NCBI RefSeq assembly: GCF_004365575.1
Contig: NZ_SOBG01000003.1
Coordinates: 1 to 64,000 of the forward strand
DNA length: 64,000 nt
Direction: 5' to 3'
DNA from: Hypnocyclicus thermotrophus
GTDB taxonomy: Bacteria; Fusobacteriota; Fusobacteriia; Fusobacteriales; Fusobacteriaceae
Positions within the stretch are counted from its first letter, which is position 1. The number at the start of each line of letters is the position of its first letter. The notes below the pieces were generated by a model. The model did no database searches. It saw only the letters and a list, made by a program, of their open reading frames with translations, and was not told where the DNA came from. Positions 17,255-26,274 of this stretch are shown piece by piece. Position numbers and translations under genes: made by a program.

Positions 17255-18091
17255 TTAATTAATATCTTTTACACTTTCTCTTTCTTTAAGTTCATATGAA
17301 ATTACAATTTTTTTGTTCATTGTGTTTTTATTTTCTATTTTTTCAATAATTAATTTTGCCGCACTTTCACCAGAAAATTTATAATTATATTTAATTGATG
17401 TAAGTGAAGGAATATAATAAGATGAAGTTTCCATATCATCAATACCAACAATAGAAAAATCCTCTGGAACTTTATAACCAGCTTCATAGATAGCTCTCAT
17501 TGCACCAAATGCAAGTGAATCAAGTGCCGCAAATACTGCAGTAGGTTTTTCTTCAAGAGCTAATATTTTTTTCATTGCAGTATATCCTGATTTCACATCA
17601 AATTTTCCTATAACTTGATATCTATTTTTTACAGATAAATTATTTTCTAGAAGAGCATCAATATACCCATCTCTTCTTAAATTTTGTACAGACATGTTTC
17701 CTGATACACCAATATACGCTATTTTTTTATGCCCTTTACTTATAAGATATTCAACTACCTCTTTTGCTGAAAAATAATCATCATAAGTAACATAAGAAGT
17801 ACGAATTTTAGATGCTTCTCTCCCTAATACCACAACTGGTTTCTTCATATTATTTAAAGTTTTTATATGATTTTCAGTAATTGAAAAAGGAAAAAATATT
17901 ATTCCAGAAATATTTTCTTTTTGAAAAATATCTAAATATTTTAATTCTTCTTCTTCTTTTTCTTTTGTATTAGCTAATACAATATTATATCCATATTTTT
18001 TCAATTCTTGAGTTATTCCTTCGATAATTCTTGAAAAAATATCTGCACCTATTCTAGGTAAAATTACACCAATTAATTTTTCACTACTCAT
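17255..18091 (-). CDS. LacI/GalR-type sugar-binding domain without a DNA-binding domain
   Basis: 278 aa, beginning at the point where the core domain of a LacI repressor starts (EKLIGVILPRIGADIFSRII). The full periplasmic-binding-protein-like fold is present, including GYxVPEDFSIVGIDDMETSSY and the Ile-Lys-Tyr segment near the C-terminus. The usual N-terminal helix-turn-helix and hinge (about 60 residues) are missing. The frame has a TGA three codons upstream of the ATG, and no HTH is visible in other frames before 18180. A GGAG lies upstream, so the truncated protein can be made. It may be a degraded repressor or a sensor that acts by pairing with full-length LacI proteins. Confidence 0.8.
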   Translation of the reverse strand: MSSEKLIGVILPRIGADIFSRIIEGITQELKKYGYNIVLANTKEKEEEELKYLDIFQKENISGIIFFPFSITENHIKTLNNMKKPVVVLGREASKIRTSYVTYDDYFSAKEVVEYLISKGHKKIAYIGVSGNMSVQNLRRDGYIDALLENNLSVKNRYQVIGKFDVKSGYTAMKKILALEEKPTAVFAALDSLAFGAMRAIYEAGYKVPEDFSIVGIDDMETSSYYIPSLTSIKYNYKFSGESAAKLIIEKIENKNTMNKKIVISYELKERESVKDIN

Positions 18092-18129
18092 TTTCTCTCA
18101 ATATCTCCTTTTTTAATTGATTTTAAGGT

Positions 18130-18160
18130 TACTTTAGTATATTATATAATATATAAAGTA
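18130..18160. promoter_or_regulatory. Long palindrome in divergent promoter region
   Basis: TACTTTA, one extra G, a self-complementary 16-mer (TATATTATATAATATA), then TAAAGTA. The dyad lies between the divergent truncated LacI gene and the 58-codon membrane gene, where an operator would be expected. It also holds TATAAT-like -10 sequences on both strands. Confidence 0.5.
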
Positions 18161-18212
18161 TATATTAATAAATTTTAATTTTCAATAAAAATTTTTAAGG
18201 AGGTCTAATAAA

Positions 18213-18389
18213 ATGAGAGAGATAAATCCAAAAGATATAACATTATTTAAAAGAAGTTTTACTTTAGCAACAATTATAATGTTAGTTGCTTTATTTTTTA
18301 ATTTTATTTTAAAATGGATAATTCCTACATTAGTTTTATCAATTATAATATTTTTAATATTAAAATACATAACTAAATTAAATATATAA
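18213..18389 (+). CDS. 58-residue two-helix membrane protein
   Basis: A clear AAGGAGGT site stands 8 bases before ATG. The product starts MREINPKDITLFKRS and then has two hydrophobic helices (about residues 17-34 and 36-52). It ends KYITKLNI. No family recognised. It lies 31 bases upstream of pepF and may be co-transcribed with it. Confidence 0.65.
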   Translation: MREINPKDITLFKRSFTLATIIMLVALFFNFILKWIIPTLVLSIIIFLILKYITKLNI

Positions 18390-18420
18390 AATATGAGCAA
18401 TAAAAAAGGAGAATAAATAT

Positions 18421-20220
18421 ATGAGCATAAATAAAACAGATATACAGTATAATTGGAATGTAAATGATATATATTCAAATTGGGAAGAATGGCAAAAAGA
18501 TTTTGATAAAATAGTTACTCTAATGGATGAAATATCTCAATTAAAAGGAAGTATAAAAGATGCTACAAGTTTAATTAAAATTCTTGATTTAAATGAAAAA
18601 TTAAGTATTTTATCATATAAAATATATAGATATCCACAACTTCAAAGAGATATTAATTCAAAAGATGATTTTTTAAATAAAAAATTTCAAGAAGTCGGTA
18701 TATTATTTTCAAAATTTTCTGTAGCAACTTCATGGTTAACTCCTGAAATGTTGACTATTCCTCAAGATACAATGAAAAAATGGATAGAAGAAAATCCAGA
18801 AAAATTAGAAAAACATAGATTTTCATTAATGAACATGTATAGATTGCAAAAACATGTATTAGACGAAGAAAAAGAAAAATTATTGTCTTACTATTCTCAA
18901 TTTAGAAACACACCTCAAGATATTTATACTGCTTTATCTGTAACAGATATAGAGTTTCCAATTATAAAATTATCAGATAATAGCGAAATAAAACTTACAC
19001 GTGGCAAATATAACAAAATATTAAATACTAATAGAAATAGAGAAGATAGAAAAAAATCTTATGAAAATTTTAATAAAATATTTTTAAAAAATAAAAATAC
19101 ATACGCCGCAATTTATAAATCAATTTTACTTCGTGGAGTTGCTAGCGCTAAGTCTAGGAATTATAATTCGACATTAGAAGGAGCCTTAGAAGGAAATAAT
19201 ATACCTGTAGCCGTATATGAAACATTAATTAATAGTGTAAAAGAAAACACAAAACCACTAAAAAAATATAGAGAATTAAGAAAAAAAGCTTTGAAAATTG
19301 ATGATTATAGACCATGGGACAGTTATATTTCTTTAGTAGATTATGATAATAAATATGATTATGAAAAAGCTAAAGAATTAGTTTTAAAATCACTTTATTC
19401 TATGGATAGTGAATATATTAAAAAGGCAAAAAAAGCTTTAAATAATAGATGGATAGATGTATATGAAAAAGAGGGAAAAAGAAGCGGGGCTTATTCTGCA
19501 GGAACTTATGGTGTACATCCTTATATGTTATTAAATTATAATGGAACTTTAGATTCAGTATTTACTTTAGCACATGAATTAGGACATACAATGCATACAC
19601 TTTTGTCCGATGAAAATCAACCATTTGCAACACATAACTATACTATTTTTGTCGCAGAAGTAGCTTCTACATATAATGAAAAATTATTATTAGAATATAT
19701 GCTTAAAACTTCAGATGATCCAAAGGAGAAAATAGCTTTATTAGAACAAGCGATTAATAATATTGTTGGAACTTTTTTTACACAAGTAATGTTTGCTGAT
19801 TTCGAATATCAAGCACATAAATTAGCAGAAAATAATACTCCAATAACAGCTGAAATCTTAGATAATATTGTAGAAAACCTTTTAAATAATTATTATGGTG
19901 AAGATAGATATAAAGATGAATATTCAAATATTTTTTGGACAAGAATACCTCATTTTTATAATTCACCATATTATGTATATCAATACGCTACTTGTTTTGC
20001 TTCGTCATCAAAAATATATAATAACATAAAATCCAATCCTAAAAATTTAGATACATATATTGAATTATTAAAATCTGGAGGAAATGATTTTCCAATTGAA
20101 CAATTAAAAAAATCAGGAGTAGATTTAACTAAAAAAGAAACAATATTAAAAGTTATAAATGAATTAGATGAATTAGTAGATGAATTAGAAAAAGTGCTAA
20201 AAGAAAATAATATGATTTAA
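18421..20220 (+). CDS. pepF: Oligoendopeptidase F
   Basis: Zinc metallopeptidase of family M3B that cleaves short peptides in the cytoplasm. The 599-aa length is normal. The zinc site is HELGHTMH (about residues 386-393), followed by the third-ligand region in FVAEVASTYNEKLL (Glu about 414). An N-terminal PepF domain (about 115-185) precedes the M3 domain. ATG with AAAAAAGGAG upstream. A mini-frame MSNKKGE overlaps the ribosome site, probably by chance. Confidence 0.95.
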   Translation: MSINKTDIQYNWNVNDIYSNWEEWQKDFDKIVTLMDEISQLKGSIKDATSLIKILDLNEKLSILSYKIYRYPQLQRDINSKDDFLNKKFQEVGILFSKFSVATSWLTPEMLTIPQDTMKKWIEENPEKLEKHRFSLMNMYRLQKHVLDEEKEKLLSYYSQFRNTPQDIYTALSVTDIEFPIIKLSDNSEIKLTRGKYNKILNTNRNREDRKKSYENFNKIFLKNKNTYAAIYKSILLRGVASAKSRNYNSTLEGALEGNNIPVAVYETLINSVKENTKPLKKYRELRKKALKIDDYRPWDSYISLVDYDNKYDYEKAKELVLKSLYSMDSEYIKKAKKALNNRWIDVYEKEGKRSGAYSAGTYGVHPYMLLNYNGTLDSVFTLAHELGHTMHTLLSDENQPFATHNYTIFVAEVASTYNEKLLLEYMLKTSDDPKEKIALLEQAINNIVGTFFTQVMFADFEYQAHKLAENNTPITAEILDNIVENLLNNYYGEDRYKDEYSNIFWTRIPHFYNSPYYVYQYATCFASSSKIYNNIKSNPKNLDTYIELLKSGGNDFPIEQLKKSGVDLTKKETILKVINELDELVDELEKVLKENNMI

Positions 20221-20249
20221 TAAAAGCAGACTTAAATAGTCTGCTTTTA
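20221..20249. terminator. Bidirectional terminator
   Basis: TAAAAGCAGACT and AGTCTGCTTTTA form a perfect 12-bp stem (loop TAAAT) with A/T tails on both sides, between convergent pepF and the reductase gene. Confidence 0.85.
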
Positions 20250-20251
20250 TT

Positions 20252-21898
20252 TTATTTATATAGATACTCTTTTTGTATTTTATAATTTTTATAGCCACCT
20301 GATAGATTGTATACATTTTTAAATCCATGATTAATTAATAAGTTTTGTGCTGCATTTCCTGTAACTCCTTTATTACAATGTACCACAATATTATCGTCTT
20401 TATTAAATTCATTTAATTTTGATTCTAAATCTGCAAGTGGTGTATGATAAGCTCCTTCAATATGGCCTTTATCAAAATCTTTTTTACTTCTTACATCTAT
20501 TACTTTATATTTATCTCTATTCTCGATTAATACATTTGGAGTAATTATTTTTCTTCCTCTATTTATTGCATTGTCTAAAATCATTCCGGTATATAATACT
20601 GGATCTTTTGTTGTTGCAAATGGTGGCGCATAAGCTAAATCCAAATTAAAAAAATCACCCACACTAACTCTATAAGTTATAAGAGTTGCAAATACATCCA
20701 ATCTTTTATCTACTCCTGCTTCTCCTATAATTTGCACTCCTAATAATTTTTGTGTTTTTTTATCTGCTATAGCTTTTATTATTATTTCTTTACTTTCTTT
20801 TAAATACTTACTTTTATCTTCTTTGATATTGTGAATAATTTCAATATCATATCCTAATTTTCTAGCTTCTCTTTCAGTAATTCCTGTATACCCTATTGCT
20901 AAATCAAAAATTTTAAATATTCCTGTACCTAATATTCCTTTAAATTCTCTTTTTATTCCTGTAATATTTTCTCCCGCTATTCTTCCCATTTTGTTCGCTG
21001 TAGACCCTAATGGTCTATAAATATAATCACCTGTAAGTCTAAATTTATGTTCACAACAATCTCCCACAGCATAAACATTTTTTAGATTAGTTTCAGTATA
21101 ATCATTTACTAATATCCCATTGTGTTTTCCTAATTCTATTCCTATTCTTTTAGCAAGTTCTACATTCGGAATTATCCCAGTAGCAAATATTACCATATCG
21201 AATTCTAAATTTTTATTATTTTTAGTAATTGCTTTTTTATCACTTAAAAATTCTTTTATACTATCATTTAGTATATAATTAATATTTTTACTATCTAAAT
21301 ATTTTTCTATATAAATTGATACATCCTTATCTAAGTAAGGCATTAAATGATTTTTAATTTCTATAATAGTCGTCTTTATATTTTTTTTAGCTAAATTATC
21401 TAAAAGTTCTAATCCAATAAATCCACTTCCTATAATCAGTGCTTTTTTTACATTATTATCTTCGATATATTTTTTTATTTTATCAGCATCATTTACATTT
21501 TTTAAATAAAATTGTTTAACCTTTTCAATCCCTTTAATATTTAAAATCTTAGTTTTTGAACCTGTCGAAAAGACTAATTTATCAAATTTGTCTATAATAA
21601 TTTTATTTGTATTTAAATTTTTCACTGTAACTTCTTTATTATTATAATCAATTTCAATTACTTCGTGTTCTACAAATATATCAATATTAAATCTTTTTTT
21701 AAACCATTTTTTATCTCTAGGAGTTATATTTTCTCTTGAAATATAGTTTTCACCAATATAATATGGTAATCCACAACTTGAATATGATATATCTTTATCT
21801 TTTTCATATATAACAATTTCATTCTCTATATTATTTCTTCTTGCTTTTGCAGCAACTGATGTTCCTGCAGCTACAGACCCTATAATAATTATTCTCAT
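20252..21898 (-). CDS. CoA-disulfide reductase with C-terminal rhodanese domain
   Basis: 548-aa flavoprotein of the pyridine-nucleotide disulfide oxidoreductase class. The FAD-binding start is IIIGSVAAGTSVAAKARR. The single redox Cys lies in SSCGLPYYIG (about residue 43), as in CoA-disulfide reductases and NADH oxidases. A second dinucleotide site IIGSGFIGLE (about 155) and AVGDCCE (about 276) follow. Residues about 460-548 form a rhodanese domain with catalytic Cys in VVHCNKGVTGNAAQ. Such fusions reduce CoA disulfides or persulfides and polysulfide. It lies downstream of arsR and the Acr3-like stub, in the same orientation. Confidence 0.88.
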   Translation of the reverse strand: MRIIIIGSVAAGTSVAAKARRNNIENEIVIYEKDKDISYSSCGLPYYIGENYISRENITPRDKKWFKKRFNIDIFVEHEVIEIDYNNKEVTVKNLNTNKIIIDKFDKLVFSTGSKTKILNIKGIEKVKQFYLKNVNDADKIKKYIEDNNVKKALIIGSGFIGLELLDNLAKKNIKTTIIEIKNHLMPYLDKDVSIYIEKYLDSKNINYILNDSIKEFLSDKKAITKNNKNLEFDMVIFATGIIPNVELAKRIGIELGKHNGILVNDYTETNLKNVYAVGDCCEHKFRLTGDYIYRPLGSTANKMGRIAGENITGIKREFKGILGTGIFKIFDLAIGYTGITEREARKLGYDIEIIHNIKEDKSKYLKESKEIIIKAIADKKTQKLLGVQIIGEAGVDKRLDVFATLITYRVSVGDFFNLDLAYAPPFATTKDPVLYTGMILDNAINRGRKIITPNVLIENRDKYKVIDVRSKKDFDKGHIEGAYHTPLADLESKLNEFNKDDNIVVHCNKGVTGNAAQNLLINHGFKNVYNLSGGYKNYKIQKEYLYK

Positions 21899-21948
21899 AA
21901 ATCCTCCTTTATATTATACTATATAAACATAATTTTTTATCTATAATT

Positions 21949-22068
21949 TTAACTATCTAATTCATATTCTTCTAAAAGCTCTTCTTCTAATATTATTTAA
22001 ATACATAAAATTACCCATACAGTTAAATATTTTTCAAAAAATCCTATTTCATTATTTTTTCCATTCAT
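21949..22068 (-). pseudogene. Stub of an Acr3-type arsenite exporter gene
   Basis: Directly downstream of arsR an ATG at 22068 opens MNGKNNEIGFFEKYLTVWVI, then LCI and a stop at 21997. FFEKYLTVWV is the characteristic N-terminus of Acr3 permeases (fleRyLtlWv). The same frame continues after the stop as IILEEELLEEYELDS and a second stop at 21949, which looks like a genuine protein tail. The roughly 300-codon body is absent. This is best read as an internal deletion joining the first and last parts of the gene. Identification of the tail as Acr3 is inference. Confidence 0.65.
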
Positions 22069-22094
22069 AATATTCTTCTATCAATTTTAAATTT

Positions 22095-22427
22095 TTAACA
22101 TTTTTTTTTATTTTTTAAGTATATTTTTAAATTTCTAACATCTTTTTTAAAAATTTCATCATTTAAATTTTTTAAAATTTCACCTATAAAAGTATATTTT
22201 TCAAGTTTTTTTCGATTGATATTATAATATACCCATTGAGCCTTTTTTTCTGAATTAATTAAATTTAATATTTTGAGTTTATTAAGATGTCTTGAGGTAT
22301 TTGATTGACTTAATTTTAAGACTTCTTCAATATCACATACACATAACAAATCTGAGTTATACAAGAGATTTAATATTCTAAGTCTATTTTCATCTCCTAA
22401 TACTTTCATTATTTCTATTATTTTCAT
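22095..22427 (-). CDS. arsR: ArsR/SmtB-family metalloregulator
   Basis: 110-aa winged-helix repressor. LLCVCDIEEVLKLSQSNTSRHL (about residues 27-48) contains the CxC arsenite/antimonite sensing pair at the start of the recognition region, as in ArsR of plasmid R773. It starts with ATG after AAAGAGG. It would normally control the arsenite exporter that follows, but only a stub of that gene remains. Its present target may be the flavoprotein-rhodanese gene downstream, or only itself. Confidence 0.88.
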   Translation of the reverse strand: MKIIEIMKVLGDENRLRILNLLYNSDLLCVCDIEEVLKLSQSNTSRHLNKLKILNLINSEKKAQWVYYNINRKKLEKYTFIGEILKNLNDEIFKKDVRNLKIYLKNKKKC

Positions 22428-22444
22428 TTTTCACCTCTTTAACA

Positions 22445-22498
22445 TTATATTCCTATATAATCATTTAAGAATATAATCTATATTACTATTTTTGTCAA
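22445..22498 (-). promoter_or_regulatory. arsR promoter with overlapping operator
   Basis: On the minus strand TTGACA (22498-22493), a 17-base spacer and TATATT (22475-22470) form a good promoter. An inverted repeat TTATATTC...GAATATAA (22445-22476) overlaps the -10, the expected position for ArsR autorepression. Confidence 0.65.
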
Positions 22499-22599
22499 GA
22501 AAATAATAATATTACTGTCTTTTTTATAGCATTAACCCTTATTTAATATAATAAAAATATAATGCATTAAAATTTTTATTAATAAATTAAAAAAATATA

Positions 22600-22628
22600 T
22601 TGATTTTTTTTTAAATATAAATTATAAT
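22600..22628 (+). promoter_or_regulatory. Promoter of the beta-glucan locus
   Basis: TTGATT, a 17-base spacer and a consensus TATAAT. The start point would be near 22635, placing the two operators at about +17 and +72. The stretch 22499-22599 between this promoter and arsR shows nothing further. Confidence 0.65.
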
Positions 22629-22651
22629 ATTATTGTTTATAACTAAAAATA

Positions 22652-22661
22652 AACGCGCGTT
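22652..22661. promoter_or_regulatory. LacI-type operator 1
   Basis: The palindrome AACGCGCGTT lies within ATAAACGCGCGTTC. A GC-rich core is conspicuous in DNA this AT-rich, and the central CG dyad is typical of LacI/GalR operators. The regulator is not adjacent, since the LacI-type gene at 17255 lacks an HTH. Confidence 0.7.
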
Positions 22662-22706
22662 CAAAAAAATAATTACATATTTATTTTATTTTTTTATCTA
22701 TTTATA

Positions 22707-22716
22707 AACGCGCGTT
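22707..22716. promoter_or_regulatory. LacI-type operator 2
   Basis: A second copy of ATAAACGCGCGTTC, 55 bases after the first (about five helical turns, so on roughly the same face). It lies immediately before the ribosome site of the phosphorylase gene. Together the two sites could block elongation or loop. Confidence 0.7.
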
Positions 22717-22734
22717 CTTGAGAAAGGAGATTTT

Positions 22735-25170
22735 ATGAAATTCGGTTATTTTGATGATTTAAACAAAGAGTATGTTATTACTACGCCAAAAACTCCATAT
22801 CCATGGATAAATTACCTTGGTACTGAGGATTATTTTGGAATTATATCTAATACAGCTGGTGGTTACAGTTTTTATAAAGATGCAAAACTTCGTAGAATAT
22901 TAAGATATCGATACAATAATATTCCTATTGATAACGGTGGAAGATATTTTTATATTAATGAAAAAGGAAATGTATGGTCACCTACTTATATGCCTATTAA
23001 AAAAGAGCTTGATAAATATGAATGTAGGCATGGAATGGGATATACTAAAATTACAGGTGAACTTAATCAATTAGAATCTAATATAACTTATTTTGTCCCT
23101 TTAAAAGAAAGTTGTGAGATTTACAAAGTAACATTAAAAAATAATTCTACACAAAAAAAATCTTTTTCAATATTTTCATATCTAGAATTTTGTTTATGGG
23201 ATGCTCAAGATGATATGACAAATTTTCAAAGAAATTTAAATACTGGAGAAGTTGAAATAGAAGATTCTGTTATCTATCATAAAACAGAATATAGAGAAAG
23301 AAGAAATCACTACGCTTTCTATAGTGTAAATTCTAAAATTGATGGATTTGACAGTGACCGTGATAGTTTTTTAGGTCTTTACAATGGATTAAATGAAGCG
23401 TCAGTTCCTTTGCAAGGTAAAGCTAATAATTCTATTGCTAGCGGTTGGCATCCTATTGCTTCTCATCAATTAAATGTTGAACTAGATTCAAAAGAAGAAA
23501 AAACATTTATATTTATACTCGGTTATGTAGAAAATAATAAAGATGATAAATGGGAATCATTAAATGTTATTAACAAAACTAAAGCAAAACTACTAATTAA
23601 CAAATATTCTACTAAGGAATATGTTGATAACGCTTTAAAAGATCTTAAAAATTATTGGAATAATTTACTTGGAATATACAACTTAGAACACGATGATGAA
23701 AAATTAACTAGAATGGTTAATATATGGAATGCTTACCAGTGTATGGTTACTTTTAATTTATCAAGATCCGCATCGTATTTTGAATCTGGAATTGGTAGAG
23801 GTATGGGATTTAGAGATTCTAATCAAGATATCTTAGGCTTTGTACATCAAATACCTAATAGAGCACGTGAAAGATTAATTGATCTTGCAAATACACAATT
23901 TAGAGATGGCAGTACTTATCATCAATATCAACCTTTAAATAAAAAAGGAAACGCTGAAATCGGCGGAAATTTTAAAGATGATCCATTATGGTTAATATTA
24001 AGTGTAACAGCTTATATTAAAGAAACTGGTGATTTTGAATTTTTAAATGAAGAAACTATTTTCGGATCTGATCCTAATGAAAAAGGAACTATGTTTGAAC
24101 ATTTAACTGCTTCTTTTAATCATGTTTTAAATAATTTAGGACCTCATAAGCTTCCATTAATTGGTAGAGCTGACTGGAACGATTGCCTAAATTTAAATTG
24201 TTTTTCAGAAGAGCCTGGAGAATCATTTCAAACATTTGGTAGTGGTGAAGGGAAAATTGCAGAATCATTATTTATTGCTGGACAATTTGTATTATCTGGA
24301 AAAGAATATATAGAACTTTGTAAAGAAATAGGTAATTTCAAAGAAGCAGAAAGAGCACAAAAACATATTGATGATATGATTAATGCTGTCAAAGAATATG
24401 GTTGGGATGGTGAATGGTATCTTAGAGCTTATGATGCTTTTGGTAACAAAATAGGAAGTAACGAAAATGAAGAAGGTAAAATTTTTATTGAATCTCAAGG
24501 CTTCTGTGGAATGGCAGGAATAGGTAAAGATGAGGGATTAGTTAAAAAATCTCTTGATTCGGTAAAAAAATATTTAGACACATATTATGGTATAGTTTTA
24601 AATCAACCTGCATTTACTAAATATGATAAAAATCTTGGTGAGATAACTTCATATCCACCTGGCTATAAAGAAAACGCAGGAATTTTCTGCCATAATAATC
24701 CGTGGATAGCTTGTGCTGAAACTGTTATTGGTAGAGGTGAAAGAGCCTTTGAAATTTGGCGAAAAATCTCTCCAGCCTATTTAGAAGATATTAGCGAAAT
24801 TCATAAAACAGAACCTTATGTGTATGCTCAAATGATTACTGGAAAAGATGCAGTCCATCATGGACAAGCTAAAAATTCATGGTTAACAGGTACAGCTTCT
24901 TGGAATTTTATTACTATAACTCAATATATTTTAGGTATCAAACCTCACTATAAAGGATTAATGATTGATCCTTGCATTCCTAAGTCATGGAAAAAATATA
25001 AAATAACTCGTATATTTAGAGACATAAAATATAATATAGAAATTCTAAATCCAAATGGTGTAGAAAAAGGAGTTAAAGAAGTTTATATTAATAACAAACA
25101 AATTAGTGATAATATAATTCCTGTTTATGATGATAGATCAGAAATAAATGTTAAAGTTATAATGGGATAA
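22735..25170 (+). CDS. Cellobiose phosphorylase, GH94
   Basis: Cytoplasmic enzyme of the GH94 family that phosphorolyses cellobiose to glucose 1-phosphate and glucose, conserving the bond energy. 811 aa, the usual length. It starts [20 protein letters not shown] and has [26 protein letters not shown] as in characterised cellobiose phosphorylases. The general-acid Asp lies in [10 protein letters not shown] (about residue 483), and the phosphate-site region includes CHNNPW and TGTASW. AAAGGAG precedes the ATG. Cellodextrin or other beta-glucan phosphorylase activity cannot be excluded by eye. First of three genes, with DUF4380 and GH9 following. Confidence 0.92.
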   Translation: MKFGYFDDLNKEYVITTPKTPYPWINYLGTEDYFGIISNTAGGYSFYKDAKLRRILRYRYNNIPIDNGGRYFYINEKGNVWSPTYMPIKKELDKYECRHGMGYTKITGELNQLESNITYFVPLKESCEIYKVTLKNNSTQKKSFSIFSYLEFCLWDAQDDMTNFQRNLNTGEVEIEDSVIYHKTEYRERRNHYAFYSVNSKIDGFDSDRDSFLGLYNGLNEASVPLQGKANNSIASGWHPIASHQLNVELDSKEEKTFIFILGYVENNKDDKWESLNVINKTKAKLLINKYSTKEYVDNALKDLKNYWNNLLGIYNLEHDDEKLTRMVNIWNAYQCMVTFNLSRSASYFESGIGRGMGFRDSNQDILGFVHQIPNRARERLIDLANTQFRDGSTYHQYQPLNKKGNAEIGGNFKDDPLWLILSVTAYIKETGDFEFLNEETIFGSDPNEKGTMFEHLTASFNHVLNNLGPHKLPLIGRADWNDCLNLNCFSEEPGESFQTFGSGEGKIAESLFIAGQFVLSGKEYIELCKEIGNFKEAERAQKHIDDMINAVKEYGWDGEWYLRAYDAFGNKIGSNENEEGKIFIESQGFCGMAGIGKDEGLVKKSLDSVKKYLDTYYGIVLNQPAFTKYDKNLGEITSYPPGYKENAGIFCHNNPWIACAETVIGRGERAFEIWRKISPAYLEDISEIHKTEPYVYAQMITGKDAVHHGQAKNSWLTGTASWNFITITQYILGIKPHYKGLMIDPCIPKSWKKYKITRIFRDIKYNIEILNPNGVEKGVKEVYINNKQISDNIIPVYDDRSEINVKVIMG

Positions 25171-25202
25171 TATATATAATCTTTTATTTTGTTAAATAAA
25201 AA

Positions 25203-25276
25203 GTGCCAAAAAAGAAAAAATTATTTTGAAATACCCAACGACAAGAATTTCAACTTATTACTTCTTTTTTTGGCAC
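25203..25276 (+). promoter_or_regulatory. Two-level hairpin between phosphorylase and DUF4380 genes
   Basis: The outer stem GTGCCAAAAAAGAA pairs with TTCTTTTTTTGGCAC (one base bulged). Inside it TTGAAAT pairs with ATTTCAA around the loop ACCCAACGACAAGA. It is not a simple terminator because the T run is inside the stem. It may be an intergenic attenuator or processing/stability element that sets the relative level of the downstream genes. Confidence 0.55.
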
Positions 25277-25307
25277 CCATTTAATAAATAAATTATAAGG
25301 AGAATTT

Positions 25308-26243
25308 ATGGAAATTAAATACTATGAGATTAATTATAAAAATTTTGGAAATTGTCTGAAAATAAATAATGATTTTATTGAATTAATTGTTTCTCTTGAT
25401 TTTGGTCCAAGAATTTTAAGTTATAAATTACTAAATTTTGATAATATTTTTTATGAAGATATTGATAGAGAATTAACCTTTAGCTTTGATAATTTTTCTA
25501 AATTTAATCTAAATAAAAATGAAAAATGGACTTTATATGGTGGACATCGTTTATGGATAGCACCTGAATCTAGTCCTCACACATATTATCCAGATAATAT
25601 AAAAATCTCTTATGAGGTCAAAGATAATATTTTTTCTTTTATTGAACCCATTGAAAACTATTTAAATATCCAAAAAATAATTGAAATCGAAATTATAGAT
25701 TCTAAAGTCAATTTAAATCATAAAATATATAACTATAATGCATTTGAAATAAAATTAACTCCTTGGACAATATCAGCAATGAAAGGTGGCGGAATGTCAT
25801 TAGTTCCTTTACCTAAAAAAAATACTACTCCTCTTGAAAATACTCTAATCAAATTTTGGCCATATAATGATTTTAATGATGAACGTTTTAAGTTTGTAAA
25901 TGATTTTGCTATTTTAGAACAAAATCATAAAATTAATAGCGCATTTAAATATTCTATAAATAATGAATCTGGTCAAGCTTTTTATTTTATTGATAATTTT
26001 GTATTTCTAAAACAATGTAACCCTAGCAAAGATAATTTAATTACTAATTATGAGTCTTATACTAATAAAGATTTTTTAGAAATGGAATTTATAGGTAAAA
26101 CAGAGTATATTCCATCTGATTCATATATATTATTTAAAGAAACATGGAACTTATTTACAATAAAAAATTTTTTAAAACAAAATTTTGTAGATATAAAAAA
26201 ATTTAAAGAAGCTTTAAAATTTGGTTTTGAACATATGCTTTAA
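25308..26243 (+). CDS. DUF4380 / aldose-epimerase-like protein
   Basis: 311 aa. The pattern FGPRILSY (about residues 32-39) and LYGGHRLWIAPESSPHTYYPDN (about 74-95) match DUF4380 proteins, which share the galactose-mutarotase-like beta-sandwich fold. TPWTISAMKGGGMSLVPLP is also typical. No signal peptide. Given its place between cellobiose phosphorylase and an endoglucanase, a role in sugar handling (epimerase or binding) is likely; the substrate is unknown. Confidence 0.75.
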   Translation: MEIKYYEINYKNFGNCLKINNDFIELIVSLDFGPRILSYKLLNFDNIFYEDIDRELTFSFDNFSKFNLNKNEKWTLYGGHRLWIAPESSPHTYYPDNIKISYEVKDNIFSFIEPIENYLNIQKIIEIEIIDSKVNLNHKIYNYNAFEIKLTPWTISAMKGGGMSLVPLPKKNTTPLENTLIKFWPYNDFNDERFKFVNDFAILEQNHKINSAFKYSINNESGQAFYFIDNFVFLKQCNPSKDNLITNYESYTNKDFLEMEFIGKTEYIPSDSYILFKETWNLFTIKNFLKQNFVDIKKFKEALKFGFEHML

Positions 26244-26274
26244 TTTATTTTAAATTTATATAAAAGGTGGGAAA

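Noticed and set aside
18391-18414. Mini-frame MSNKKGE before pepF as a leader peptide
   Set aside because: It has no ribosome site of its own and no associated terminator or codon bias; it simply covers the pepF ribosome site.
22652-22716. The paired GC-rich repeats as the start of a CRISPR array
   Set aside because: There are only two 14-base copies, palindromic, and downstream of a promoter; this is operator architecture.
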